From: an uncultured Neomegalonema sp.
GTDB lineage: Bacteria; Pseudomonadota; Alphaproteobacteria; Rhodobacterales; Rhodobacteraceae
Assembly (NCBI GenBank): GCA_938034615.1
Contig: CALHLW010000255.1
Location: 1-32,324, forward strand
Direction of reading: 5' to 3'
DNA: 32,324 nucleotides
Below the pieces are notes generated by a model that ran no database searches, was not told the origin of the DNA, and saw only the letters and a program-made list of their open reading frames with translations. Position numbers and translations under genes: made by a program. How positions within the stretch are numbered: the stretch's first letter is position 1; each line of letters starts with the position of its first letter. This document shows positions 1 to 7,721 of this stretch, in pieces.

Positions 1-504
1 GGCATTCCTCTCGGCCTCTTCTGTGCCCGCCGCCCTAGGGTCTATGCAGTGATCCGCCCGATCATGGATTTCATGCAGACAATGCCGTCCTTCGTTTTCA
101 TGATCCCGGTGATCGCGTTCTTCAGCGTCGGCAAGCCCGCCGCCGTTATCACGACGATGATCTTCGGTGGCACCCCGGTCGTGCGCCTTACGGTGCTGGG
201 GATGCGGGGGGTGCCGGAATCCATCCGCGAAGCCGCCATCGCCTATGGTGCTTCAAAATGGTATCTGCTCACGAAGGTCGATCTTCCCCTCGCCGCGCCC
301 TCGATCCTTGCAGGGGTGAACCAGACCATCATGCTCAGCCTTGCTATGGTCGTCGTCGCCTCCCTTATCGGTGCAAAAGGATTAGGTGAGGACGTGCTTG
401 AAGCCCTGCAATATTCCTCGGTAGGGCAGGGCATCCTCGCAGGCTTCGCGATCCTCTTCTGTGCGATGATTCTGAACCGGGTGATACAGGGCAAGCGGGA
501 CTGA
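1..504 (+). CDS. Glycine betaine/proline/choline-type ABC transporter permease, 3' part
   Basis: This is the C-terminal part of an inner-membrane permease of the ProW/OpuAB/ChoW family, which forms the channel for ATP-driven uptake of quaternary-amine osmolytes. The reading frame is open to the left edge, so the start lies outside the window; 167 residues are visible. Family marks include the stretch MDFMQTMPSFVF, several hydrophobic segments, and an EAA-type ATPase-contact loop beginning EAAIAYGASKW and running into LPLAAPSILAGVNQ. The protein ends with a short basic tail (NRVIQGKRD). The substrate cannot be fixed from a permease alone; the ATPase and binding protein would lie upstream. The frame ends normally with TGA. 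Family assignment is firm, substrate is not. Confidence 0.9.
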   Translation, partial: GIPLGLFCARRPRVYAVIRPIMDFMQTMPSFVFMIPVIAFFSVGKPAAVITTMIFGGTPVVRLTVLGMRGVPESIREAAIAYGASKWYLLTKVDLPLAAPSILAGVNQTIMLSLAMVVVASLIGAKGLGEDVLEALQYSSVGQGILAGFAILFCAMILNRVIQGKRD

Positions 505-508
505 TCTT

Positions 509-1031
509 TTGGAGGCCCCCGAACTCCGTACCGACCGGCTCACCTTGCGCGCGCAGGGGGTCGCGGATTTCGATGCGGTCGCGCGTTTATGGGGCGATCC
601 GCAGGTCGTGCGATATATCGATGGGAAACCCCACACCCCAGCGGCCTCATGGGCACGTCTGCTCCGCCAGATCGGCCATTGGGCAGCGTTGAATTACGGA
701 TACTGGGCCGTGACCGAGCGGGAGACTGGTGCTTATCTCGGACAGGCCGGTTTTGCTGACCACAAACGCGGTATCGACCCGGCTCTGGATGGCTGGCCTG
801 CCGGAGGCAGGGTGGGTGCTGACACCCGAGGCGCAGGGACGGGGGCTTGCGACGGAAGCAATGGCGGTAGCTTTGGCTTGGGCCGATAGCGAGAGAGATT
901 GGCTTCGCACCTTCTGCATCCTCGATCCGCAACATCGTGCATCGGAGCGTGTGGCCGAGAAACTCGGCTACAAGCGCGTTGGAGTCGTCCAGTGGAACAA
1001 CACCGAAACACTCGTCATGGACAGGATCTGA
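509..1031 (+). pseudogene. GNAT acetyltransferase (RimJ/RimL-like) with a frameshift
   Basis: The N-terminal part starts at a TTG four bases after the permease stop (MEAPELRTDRLTLR, the usual opening of RimJ/RimL-type N-acetyltransferases) and reads well to GIDPALDG near 793. The expected continuation, LPEAGWVLTPEAQGRGLATEA with the acetyl-CoA-binding Q/R-x-x-G-x-A loop, lies in the next forward frame and runs to TGA at 1029-1031. Joining the two frames gives a protein of about 173 residues, normal for the family. An extra base, or four extra bases, between about 790 and 803 explains the break. No slippery heptamer is visible, so programmed frameshifting is unlikely. It could be a real pseudogene or a sequencing error. 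The acceptor substrate is unknown. Confidence 0.8.
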
Positions 1032-1036
1032 ACCGT

Positions 1037-2158
1037 TCAGGAACCGGGCGTGGTTGAGCCTGGCGTACCGATGCGGTCGATCAGGCTCGGGTCGCGCAGC
1101 AGATCGTCCACGCTGTAATTCTCGATGCTAGCCGAGGCGGCGGGAGGGCTGACAGGGGCTGGAGTTACAGGAACCATCATGCCGAACTGCGGCTGGGGCG
1201 CGATCGTACCCGTATCGAAGACGGTCGGAGCGATGGAGCCGCTGTCGAAAACCGTGATCGTTCCGATATCAGAGGTGCCGTATACGTCATTCGTCGTGGG
1301 CGTGACGATAAGCGGATCCAGCGTCGTCGTATCCGGGAAGGCCATTGTGTCATATGTGACTGACTGCGACGGGAACAGGCTTTCGCTCGAACTGCTGAGA
1401 ATCGGATCGGCGGCGAGTGGATTCGACGAGAAGGCATCGTCGCCTTCGATCACCGTTTCTGTGCGCCGGTTCTGCGCCCATGATGCTTCGTCCGACCCTA
1501 GGGCGACGGGGCGTTCCTTGCCGTAGGATGTCTTGTCGAGACGGCTCTCGTCCACACCGACGGCGATCAGATAGCCGCGCGTGGCGCTGGCGCGGCGGTC
1601 GCCGAGGGCGAGGTTGTATTCACGGGTACCGCGCTCATCCGCGTGGCCTTCGATCGTCACGCGAACCGCAGAGTTGACGTTCAGCCAAGCCGCCTGTCGG
1701 CGAAGTGTCTCGCGCGAGCGCTCGTTCAGTTCGGAGCTGTTGGTATCGAAATAGACGCTCTGGCCGATATTTGAGCTGAAATACTCGGCGGAGTTCTCGT
1801 CTGCCGGAATGACGCCCGACGCAGTGATATCCGAGATGTATCGCTGTTCCGCTCCGAAATCGATGTCCTGCAGCTCTGGCAGAGCGGCATCGTTGCTGGG
1901 CAGTCCGGCAAGTTCTTCGACGGCGAATGGTTCGCCTACGGCAGGTTCGAAACTGTTACCTGTGGGCGCGGCGGTGGAAGCGAAGCCGGAATCGACCGTT
2001 CCACGAGCGCCGCGAGACGGGCCGCGTGTAACCTGCGTACCATTCACGATGGATTCGGTCTTGTTCAGGGGGTCGGGATTGAGCAAGCGCGTGCATCCCG
2101 GCGCTGCAAGGGCAACGAGAAGTGTAGCCATGGCAAGCTTGAGCGGGGTCGGGGTCAT
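1037..2158 (-). CDS. Pal/OmpA-like outer-membrane lipoprotein with long C-terminal extension
   Basis: A predicted 373-residue lipoprotein. I chose ATG at 2158 because GAGGA lies just upstream and the next residues form a lipoprotein signal peptide ending LAAPGC, with Cys22 as the lipidated residue; the open frame reaches to 2473 but has no signal sequence further up. Residues 130-236 are an OmpA/Pal peptidoglycan-binding domain: SVYFDTNSSEL, then IEGHADERGTREYNLALGDRRA, then the terminal NRRTE. This should anchor the outer membrane to peptidoglycan. True Pal proteins end soon after this domain; here about 135 further Ser/Thr/Asp/Pro-rich residues follow, including two copies of a 10-residue repeat. 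It is probably a Pal paralogue, since no tolB, tolA or cpoB lies beside it. Its 3' end faces the GNAT gene with a 5-base gap. Confidence 0.85.
   Translation of the reverse strand: MTPTPLKLAMATLLVALAAPGCTRLLNPDPLNKTESIVNGTQVTRGPSRGARGTVDSGFASTAAPTGNSFEPAVGEPFAVEELAGLPSNDAALPELQDIDFGAEQRYISDITASGVIPADENSAEYFSSNIGQSVYFDTNSSELNERSRETLRRQAAWLNVNSAVRVTIEGHADERGTREYNLALGDRRASATRGYLIAVGVDESRLDKTSYGKERPVALGSDEASWAQNRRTETVIEGDDAFSSNPLAADPILSSSSESLFPSQSVTYDTMAFPDTTTLDPLIVTPTTNDVYGTSDIGTITVFDSGSIAPTVFDTGTIAPQPQFGMMVPVTPAPVSPPAASASIENYSVDDLLRDPSLIDRIGTPGSTTPGS
1196..1255 (-). repeat. Two tandem copies of a 10-residue coding repeat in the Pal-like gene
   Basis: Residues 302-321 of the lipoprotein read TVFDSGSIAP followed by TVFDTGTIAP. 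The two 30-base units differ at several positions but encode almost the same peptide. The repeat lies in the low-complexity tail, outside the peptidoglycan-binding domain. Its function is unknown. Confidence 0.8.
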
Positions 2159-2369
2159 CACGGTCCTCATGTCACGCATACGAAGCAATACTCCAGACCC
2201 GGATATAGTGCAGTCCGGGAAACGGCAAAGGGGCCGCAGCAATATTCGCGCCCGATATACACCGCATACCGGACCGGAACAAGTTGTCGCGGGAAAGTTG
2301 ATAACTCGTTCAATCAGGGAGTATGAAAGGTGTAAATGGCTTGTTTGCCGTATATTTATCCTGAGCCGC

Positions 2370-3035
2370 CTAGCTATCGTCTGCGCTGCGCAGGCCGTAT
2401 GTCGCGAATCCGGCTGCGGCTTCGGCAACCTCGGCCTCCGATAACAGGACCGGACTGCCGAGCGCGAGGGCATGGTGGTATTGACGGGCCAGAGTTTCGA
2501 GCTCGACTGCCCGCCACAGAGCCTTTGCCAGCGTTTCGCCCAGCGTGATCATGCCGTGATTGGCGAGGAGGCAGGCGGTGCGCCCTTCCAGCGCGTCGAG
2601 TGCCGTGGCCGACAGTGCCGCCGTCCCGAAGGTTTCATACTCCGAACACCGCACATCATTCCCACCGAAGGCCGCGATCATGTAATGCGCCGCCGGTATC
2701 CCCCGCCGTGTCATCGCGAAGGCCGTGCAATAGGGCGGATGGGCATGAACGACCGCCTCGATCTCTGGCCTTTCGCGCAGGATATCGCGATGGAAGCGCC
2801 ATTCGGTCGAGGGCGGAAGAGGGCCATGCCATTCAGGCTCGTCACCGTCCAGGCCACAGCTTGCGAGCGATGCGGGGGTCATTTGATCGTAGGGCGTTGC
2901 CGAGGGTGTGACGATCATCCGATCCCCGAACCGGGTGGCGATATTGCCAGATGTCCCCTGATTGATCCCGGCGGCGTTCATCGACAGGCATCCGTCAATG
3001 ATCGCGCGCCGCATGGCTTCTTCGTCGGGGGTCAC
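2370..3035 (-). CDS. Class II aldolase/adducin-domain protein (FucA-like)
   Basis: A 221-residue soluble class II aldolase, related to L-fuculose-phosphate aldolase. Such enzymes use a divalent metal, usually zinc, to cleave or form sugar-phosphate C-C bonds. Visible marks are the phosphate-binding GTSGN (residues 27-31), a Glu78 in STEWRFH matching the FucA catalytic glutamate, the metal pair His97/His99 in HAHPP, and His160 in ANHGM. Translation starts at GTG (3035), whose bases overlap the stop of the upstream quinone oxidoreductase gene (GTGA), so the two genes are probably translationally coupled. Relatives in this family also act as decarboxylases or epimerases, so the exact sugar substrate is open. 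Confidence 0.85.
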   Translation of the reverse strand: MTPDEEAMRRAIIDGCLSMNAAGINQGTSGNIATRFGDRMIVTPSATPYDQMTPASLASCGLDGDEPEWHGPLPPSTEWRFHRDILRERPEIEAVVHAHPPYCTAFAMTRRGIPAAHYMIAAFGGNDVRCSEYETFGTAALSATALDALEGRTACLLANHGMITLGETLAKALWRAVELETLARQYHHALALGSPVLLSEAEVAEAAAGFATYGLRSADDS

Positions 3036-4012
3036 ACCGTCAGGACCGTCGCGCCGGTGGTCTTGCGCGCTTCGAGCGCCCGGTGCGCCGCGGCCACATC
3101 GTCGAGGGCAAAACGCTGGTCAATGCGGATCGATACGTCGCCGCTTGTGACCTTCTCGAACAGGTTATCGGCCATCTCCTGCGTTTTCTCGCGGGTGTTG
3201 ATGTGGCCGAAGAGGGTCGGGCGTGTGACGTAGAGACAGCCTTTCGGGCCTAGAATACCGGGGTCGAAGGGAGGCACCTTGCCCGACGCATTCCCGAACG
3301 TGACCATCAGGCCGAAGGGTTCGAGGCAATCGAGCGAACCCTCCCACGTGTCCTTGCCAACCGAATCGAGGACTGCACGGACGCCGTTGCCGCCGGTCAT
3401 CTCTTTGACGCGGGCGGCGAAATCTTCGGTGCGGTAGTTAATGGTGAAGGCCGCGCCGTGCTCCTTGGCCAGCGCACATTTCTCGTCGGTTCCTGCGGTG
3501 CCGATCAGCGTGACACCCTGCGAGCGCGCCCATTGGCAGGCGATCAGGCCCACGCCTCCCGCCGCCGCATGAAACAGGATCGTATCGCCCGCTTTCAGTT
3601 GCGCCGTGCGGTTGAAAAGATATTCGACCGTCAGCCCTTTCAGCATCATCGCCGCGCCGGTTTCGAAACTGATGTCGTCAGGCAGCTTGCAGACATGCAT
3701 TGCCTTCATCACTCGCGCCTCGGAGTAGGAACCGGGAGGACCGGAGGCATAGGCGACCCGGTCGCCTTCCTTCAGATGCGAGACGCCGGAGCCGACCGCC
3801 TCGACGACGCCCGCCGCCTCCATTCCAAGGGTTGCGGGCATGGGTAGGGGATAGAGGCCCTCGCGCTGATAGACATCGATGAAGTTCAGGCCGCAGGCAT
3901 GGTGCCGGACCCGGATTTCCCCGTCTCCCGGCTCGCCGAGCGCGATCTGGACGATCTTCATGGCGTCCGGTCCACCCGGCGTCTCGATCTGCACGCATTT
4001 CACGTCGGCCAT
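3032..4012 (-). CDS. qor: NADPH:quinone oxidoreductase, MDR family
   Basis: A 326-residue zinc-independent medium-chain dehydrogenase/reductase of the QorA type, which reduces quinones with NADPH in the cytoplasm. Evidence: an N-terminal GroES-like domain with GLNFIDVYQREGLYPLP and LGMEAAGVVEAVG, then a Rossmann domain with the nucleotide-binding AAAGGVGLIACQWA. The zinc-binding cysteines of alcohol dehydrogenases are absent, as expected. The start is ATG at 4012, preceded by AGGGAG at good spacing; an upstream in-frame ATG at 4039 has no such site. Length matches the family. The aldolase gene follows with a 4-base overlap. A strong promoter lies at 4048-4076. Acryloyl-CoA reductase (AcuI) is a distant relative, but the sequence reads as QorA-like. 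Confidence 0.9.
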   Translation of the reverse strand: MADVKCVQIETPGGPDAMKIVQIALGEPGDGEIRVRHHACGLNFIDVYQREGLYPLPMPATLGMEAAGVVEAVGSGVSHLKEGDRVAYASGPPGSYSEARVMKAMHVCKLPDDISFETGAAMMLKGLTVEYLFNRTAQLKAGDTILFHAAAGGVGLIACQWARSQGVTLIGTAGTDEKCALAKEHGAAFTINYRTEDFAARVKEMTGGNGVRAVLDSVGKDTWEGSLDCLEPFGLMVTFGNASGKVPPFDPGILGPKGCLYVTRPTLFGHINTREKTQEMADNLFEKVTSGDVSIRIDQRFALDDVAAAHRALEARKTTGATVLTV

Positions 4013-4047
4013 GGTCTGCTCCCTGTGTCGAAAAATCATTCCTTGAA

Positions 4048-4076
4048 GGGTTAGGCATCGCTAGGCTCGCTGTCAA
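4048..4076 (-). promoter_or_regulatory. Predicted sigma-70-type promoter of the qor-aldolase operon
   Basis: On the minus strand a perfect -35 box TTGACA (4071-4076) is followed by 17 bases and TAACCC (4048-4053), about 36 bases upstream of the qor start. The same short region must hold the promoter of the divergent phosphoesterase operon, for which I see no clear boxes. Confidence 0.6.
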
Positions 4077-4096
4077 AACGTAAACCTTTTCGGATC

Positions 4097-4894
4097 ATGG
4101 CCATGGCGAAATCACCCCGGTTTCTTGTCGTCACCGACCTGCACATGACCGCGCAGCCTCGTGACGGATGCCCGGACCCGGAATCGCGCCTGCGCGCCGG
4201 GCTGGCTCATGCTATGGCGGGCGTGCCTAATGCGGAACTGATCCTGCTCTGCGGTGACCTGACCCATTGGGGCGACGAGGCGTCCTATCGCAAGCTGAAG
4301 CCGTTTCTGGATGCATTGCCGATCCCGGTGGTCTTGATGCTCGGAAATCATGATGATCGAACGGCTTTTCGGACGGTCTTTTCAGATGTGCCGGTCGATC
4401 CCGATGGTTTCGTGCAGCAGGTCGTTTCTCTGGGTGATCATCGCCTCATCACCCTCGATACGCTGATCGTGCGGGGTGAGGGGGAACCGCTCGTCCATGC
4501 TGGCGAGTTATGCGCGCGGCGGATGGAATGGCTCGATAACGCGCTGACGGAGGCGAGCGACGCACCCTGTATCGTTGCCATGCACCATCCGCCCCATGCG
4601 ACGGGGTTCGAGGCCATGGATGCGCTTATGCTGCGCGAGGGCGAGGCGTTTCATGACCTGATCGAGCGGCATGGCAATGTCCGGTACCTGCTCAGCGGTC
4701 ATGTTCACCGCACGATCTCGGGTGTCCATCGCGGCACGCCCTGGGCCGTGTTCAAGAGCACGGTCGGTCAGATGCCGCTGATGTTCGAGGGAACCGACAG
4801 CAAAGTCGAGAACCTCGATCCTCCGGCGTTCGGCATCGTATTCCTGCACGATGATGGTGTCCTTGTGCATACGGAAGATTTTCCGGCGGCGTGA
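4097..4894 (+). CDS. Metallophosphoesterase, CpdA/GpdQ-like (class III cyclic nucleotide phosphodiesterase family)
   Basis: A 265-residue calcineurin-like phosphoesterase. The full dinuclear-metal set is visible: DLH (Asp14, His16), GDLTHWG (Asp54), GNHDD (Asn84, His85), HHPP (His163, His164) and GHVH (201-204). This arrangement fits enzymes that hydrolyse 3',5'-cAMP (CpdA) or glycerophosphodiesters (GpdQ); the sequence does not separate the two. There is no signal peptide, so it acts in the cytoplasm. The ribosome-binding site is weak; a second in-frame ATG at 4103 is an alternative start. moaC follows after 57 bases on the same strand, suggesting one transcript, but a functional link with molybdopterin synthesis is not evident. 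Confidence 0.85.
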   Translation: MAMAKSPRFLVVTDLHMTAQPRDGCPDPESRLRAGLAHAMAGVPNAELILLCGDLTHWGDEASYRKLKPFLDALPIPVVLMLGNHDDRTAFRTVFSDVPVDPDGFVQQVVSLGDHRLITLDTLIVRGEGEPLVHAGELCARRMEWLDNALTEASDAPCIVAMHHPPHATGFEAMDALMLREGEAFHDLIERHGNVRYLLSGHVHRTISGVHRGTPWAVFKSTVGQMPLMFEGTDSKVENLDPPAFGIVFLHDDGVLVHTEDFPAA

Positions 4895-4951
4895 GGCGAC
4901 TTGCTCCGCATAGCGGTTTCGCCTTATCTCGCCTGCTAGGGAGGAGAGCGC

Positions 4952-5428
4952 ATGGCTGGATTCACGCATTTCGACGAGACAGGGGCGGCGGCGATGGTCG
5001 ATGTCTCCACGAAGGAGGTGACATCGCGCACGGCCACGGCGCGGGGGCGTATCGTCATGAAGGGCGAGACGCTCGCGATGATCCTCGAAGGCGGGCACAA
5101 GAAGGGCGATGTTCTTGGTGTGGCGCGGCTCGCAGGGATCATGGGCGCGAAGAAGACCAGCGATCTTATCCCGCTGTGTCATCCGCTCGGCCTGTCGAAA
5201 GTCTCGGTCGATTTCCACCCGAACGGCGAGGCCAGTGCCATCGATATCGAGGCCACCGCCAAGGTCACGGGCCAGACGGGCGTGGAGATGGAGGCGCTGA
5301 CGGCGGTGAGCGTTGCGGCCCTGACGATCTACGATATGTGCAAGGCGGTGGATAAGGGGATGCGAATCGAGGCGGTGCGCCTGACTCATAAGGATGGCGG
5401 CGCGTCCGGGCCTTTTGAGGCCACATGA
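4952..5428 (+). CDS. moaC: Cyclic pyranopterin monophosphate synthase MoaC
   Basis: A 158-residue MoaC, which converts the MoaA product (3',8-cyclo-GTP) into cyclic pyranopterin monophosphate, an early step of molybdenum cofactor synthesis. Family marks are the opening [18 protein letters not shown], the active-site stretch [34 protein letters not shown], and the C-terminal TGQTGVEME region containing conserved acidic residues. Length is normal. The start has a strong GGGAGGAG site. The stop overlaps the moeA start (ATGA), so the two are translationally coupled. MoaA, MoaB, MoaD and MoaE are not in this window. Confidence 0.97.
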   Translation: MAGFTHFDETGAAAMVDVSTKEVTSRTATARGRIVMKGETLAMILEGGHKKGDVLGVARLAGIMGAKKTSDLIPLCHPLGLSKVSVDFHPNGEASAIDIEATAKVTGQTGVEMEALTAVSVAALTIYDMCKAVDKGMRIEAVRLTHKDGGASGPFEAT

Positions 5429-6621
5429 TTTCCGTCCAAGACGCACGCGCGCGCATCCTTTCGCTCATGGCTCCGGTTGGGCGCGAAACGGTGGCGATCA
5501 CGGCCGCGGTCGGTCGCGTGCTGGCGCAAACTGTGGTGGCGCGACGGACGCAGCCGCCTTTCGATGCCTCCGCGATGGATGGCTATGCGGTGCGTGGCGA
5601 CGAAGTTCATCCGGGTGCTGCCTTCACGGTCGTCGGCGAGGCGGCGGCGGGGCATCCATTCTCCGGCCCGGTCGGCCCCGGCGAGACGATCCGCATCTTT
5701 ACGGGTGCGCCCGTTCCGCATGGGCTAGATCGGATCGTCATTCAGGAGGATGCGACCCGTGAGGGGGCACGGATTACCCTGCATGACGATCTCGATCCTT
5801 CGCCGTATTTGCGGCGTGCAGGTCTGGATTTCTCCGAAGGTGATGTGTTGCTGGATGCGGGGATACGGCTGTCGCCTGAGAATATCGCGTTGCTCGCGGC
5901 GGCAGGTCATGCCTTTATCACAGTCCATCGCAAGCCGCGCGTGACCTTGCTGGCCACGGGCGACGAATTGGCGCTTCCCGGTGATCCGGTTGGGGAAGGG
6001 GGCATCGTCTCGTCGAATAATTTTGGGTTGGCGGCGTTGGTCGAGATGCTAGGCGGGGTTGCGGATATCTTGCCCATCGCACCGGATGAGCCGCAGGCAT
6101 TGCGGCGATTGGCGCTGGAGGGGGCGGAGGCGGATCTGTTCGTCACGCTCGGAGGGGCGTCTGTTGGCGATCACGATCTGATCCGCCCCGCGTTGACAGG
6201 CCATGGCCTTGAACTTGATCTCTACAAAGTGGCAATGCGGCCCGGAAAGCCGCTGATGGCTGGGCGGTTGAACGGGACGCCAATGCTGGGCCTGCCGGGA
6301 AATCCGGTATCGGCCATGGTCTGTGGGCGGATTTTTCTCGCTCCGGCCCTCGCGGTCCTATCGGGAATGCAGGCGAGCGACCCCGTCACTCGCGAAGCGC
6401 GGCTGGAAATCGACATGCCGAAAAACGGCCCGCGTGAACACTACATGCGTGCTCGGTGCGAGACGAAGGAAGGAGTCGTCGCCGTGACCCCTTTCGATAG
6501 TCAGGACAGTGCCCGTCTGGCGTTACTGTCGCAGGCAAACGCTCTCATGATGCGCCCGATCAATGATCCCCCCCGCAAGTCGGGGGAGCGGGTCGTCATC
6601 GTTCCACTCGATTCAGTCTAG
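5425..6621 (+). CDS. moeA: Molybdopterin molybdenumtransferase MoeA
   Basis: A 398-residue MoeA, which inserts molybdate into adenylylated molybdopterin to form the molybdenum cofactor. Visible are the N-terminal [13 protein letters not shown], the mid-region TGDELALPG, the MPT-binding [21 protein letters not shown], and [11 protein letters not shown]. Domain order and length match the family. Its ATG overlaps the moaC stop by four bases, so moaC-moeA is a coupled pair that would supply cofactor to molybdoenzymes elsewhere in the genome. Its last bases overlap the stop of the opposing 65-residue gene. In many Rhodobacterales lexA follows moeA; here it does not. Confidence 0.97.
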   Translation: MISVQDARARILSLMAPVGRETVAITAAVGRVLAQTVVARRTQPPFDASAMDGYAVRGDEVHPGAAFTVVGEAAAGHPFSGPVGPGETIRIFTGAPVPHGLDRIVIQEDATREGARITLHDDLDPSPYLRRAGLDFSEGDVLLDAGIRLSPENIALLAAAGHAFITVHRKPRVTLLATGDELALPGDPVGEGGIVSSNNFGLAALVEMLGGVADILPIAPDEPQALRRLALEGAEADLFVTLGGASVGDHDLIRPALTGHGLELDLYKVAMRPGKPLMAGRLNGTPMLGLPGNPVSAMVCGRIFLAPALAVLSGMQASDPVTREARLEIDMPKNGPREHYMRARCETKEGVVAVTPFDSQDSARLALLSQANALMMRPINDPPRKSGERVVIVPLDSV

Positions 6622-6815
6622 GCAGCGACCAATTTCAGCGGCATCTCGCTGCGCTTGACAGAAGACCCGGTCGAGAACGTCTTGATATTATTGACCGGGG
6701 TTTTTGCGGCTGCGATATCTGCCACGGCCTGCTCATACGTTCTGAGGGGGCGAAGCAGGTAGGGGCTAACCGATGTCATCAGTGTTTCAGGGGCGCGACG
6801 CACGAAACTGGACAT
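6618..6815 (-). CDS. Small hypothetical protein, 65 residues
   Basis: I do not recognise this protein. I chose ATG at 6815 (MSSFVRRAPETLM) because AAAGGA lies nine bases before it; the upstream in-frame ATG at 6824 directly abuts that site and is too close to use it. The protein is basic and contains YLLRPLRTYEQAVADIAAAK. It has no signal peptide or membrane segment and no cysteine. A good promoter (6898-6926) and a leader of roughly 75 bases precede it, which supports it being a real gene. It converges on moeA with overlapping stop codons. Confidence 0.65.
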   Translation of the reverse strand: MSSFVRRAPETLMTSVSPYLLRPLRTYEQAVADIAAAKTPVNNIKTFSTGSSVKRSEMPLKLVAA

Positions 6816-6897
6816 GGCTTCCATTCCTTTGATCGTCAATCTACAGCGTATGTTGATCCTTAAACCGAGCCGAAGTAACAAAGTTCCATTCGAAGGT

Positions 6898-6926
6898 AGA
6901 TTAAATCGATTCTATTTTTTTCACAA
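6898..6926 (-). promoter_or_regulatory. Predicted promoter of the 65-residue gene in an AT-rich spacer
   Basis: On the minus strand TTGTGA (6921-6926), 17 bases, then TAATCT (6898-6903). The surrounding stretch 6885-7005 is far richer in A/T than any other part of the window, as expected for an easily melted, strong promoter region. Confidence 0.5.
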
Positions 6927-6996
6927 TTTTTAATTAATTAATATTAATGAATGGTAAATTTCTTGAATGGATATTTTCATTGGTTGTTAATTTTTG

Positions 6997-7674
6997 TTAA
7001 CGCGTTGAAAAGCAGACGTCCGCAATGCGGGCATTGCTTGATCCGCCCGTATCGTCACTGTCGGCTGTCAAAGCAATACGGGTAGCAGGCGGTGGTGCAC
7101 TGCCCCATATTTCAGTATAGAGTGTGGCGAGGTCTACCCGTTCGGTCATCCACTGTCCGGTTGGTGTATTGGCGGCCCGAAGCGTGACGAGTTGACCGGC
7201 GCTCCCGGAATACGGGCTTTGCGCGCGACTGCCGACAGGCTGCATCCCGCCCCAGACGAATTCGATCACCCGCCCCGGCGCATCGGCTCCGGCGACAGCC
7301 TCGACGACCACACGCTTCATCCGCTCGCCCATACTCGCGCTGGAGGGATCATAGGCAAAGCCGACCGTCAGCGCGATGGAGCGGTCATCGCCGCCCTTGC
7401 GGGTGAGATCCGTGGCCGGGACGCCTTTGTCCACGCGCCATTTCCACGTCAGCACGGGCAGCGATCCACCCGGAGCACTGGCATAGAGCAGAGACGCGCT
7501 GCCATTGGAGGATGCCACGACCGCGCCGCCCTCCTCGGACCAGACATTCGGAGGAATGTCATCGAAGTTCAATCGCTCCCATCCAGGCAGGCCGGGAGCG
7601 ATGGCAACGCAAGCGGCATGGGCAGGCAAGGAGGCGAGGGTCGCGGCAACCGCGAGGGGGACAAGTTTTCTCAT
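6997..7674 (-). CDS. Exported DUF3047 family protein
   Basis: A 225-residue protein with a clear Sec signal peptide (MRKLVPLAVAATLASLPAHA, cleavage likely after A20 or A21), so it acts in the periplasm. The mature part matches the DUF3047 pattern: a Trp/Lys strand (LTWKWRVDKGVPATDL), then RKGGDDRSIALTVGFAYD, and a C-terminal beta-rich half ending IALTADSDDTGGSSNARIADV. No catalytic function is established for this family. ATG at 7674 is chosen for the signal peptide and an AGGAA site eight bases upstream. It begins 47 bases after the end of the FAD/Fe-S dehydrogenase gene and could share its transcript. Confidence 0.8.
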   Translation of the reverse strand: MRKLVPLAVAATLASLPAHAACVAIAPGLPGWERLNFDDIPPNVWSEEGGAVVASSNGSASLLYASAPGGSLPVLTWKWRVDKGVPATDLTRKGGDDRSIALTVGFAYDPSSASMGERMKRVVVEAVAGADAPGRVIEFVWGGMQPVGSRAQSPYSGSAGQLVTLRAANTPTGQWMTERVDLATLYTEIWGSAPPPATRIALTADSDDTGGSSNARIADVCFSTR

Positions 7675-7721
7675 GCTGCATTTCCTGACAGAAGAATGTG
7701 CCCACTTCGAGCCGAAATTCG

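Noticed and set aside
1028-1040. Palindrome CTGAAC-C-GTTCAG between the GNAT and Pal-like stops
   Set aside because: Short, one-base centre, no T tract; it can arise by chance from two facing TGA stops.
2159-2473. Longer N-terminus for the Pal-like lipoprotein
   Set aside because: The extra residues overlap the aldolase gene, hide the lipoprotein signal and lack a ribosome-binding site.
3032-4012. Quinone oxidoreductase as the acryloyl-CoA reductase AcuI partner of dddP
   Set aside because: It is 17 kb from dddP, and the sequence reads as QorA-like rather than AcuI-like.
6566-6590. C-run/G-run hairpin near the 3' end of moeA as a terminator
   Set aside because: It lies inside the moeA coding region and lacks a T tract on either strand.
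6927-7000. Possible CtrA sites in the AT-rich spacer
   Set aside because: TTAA pairs occur, but the spacing is six or another length rather than the seven bases of TTAA-N7-TTAA.
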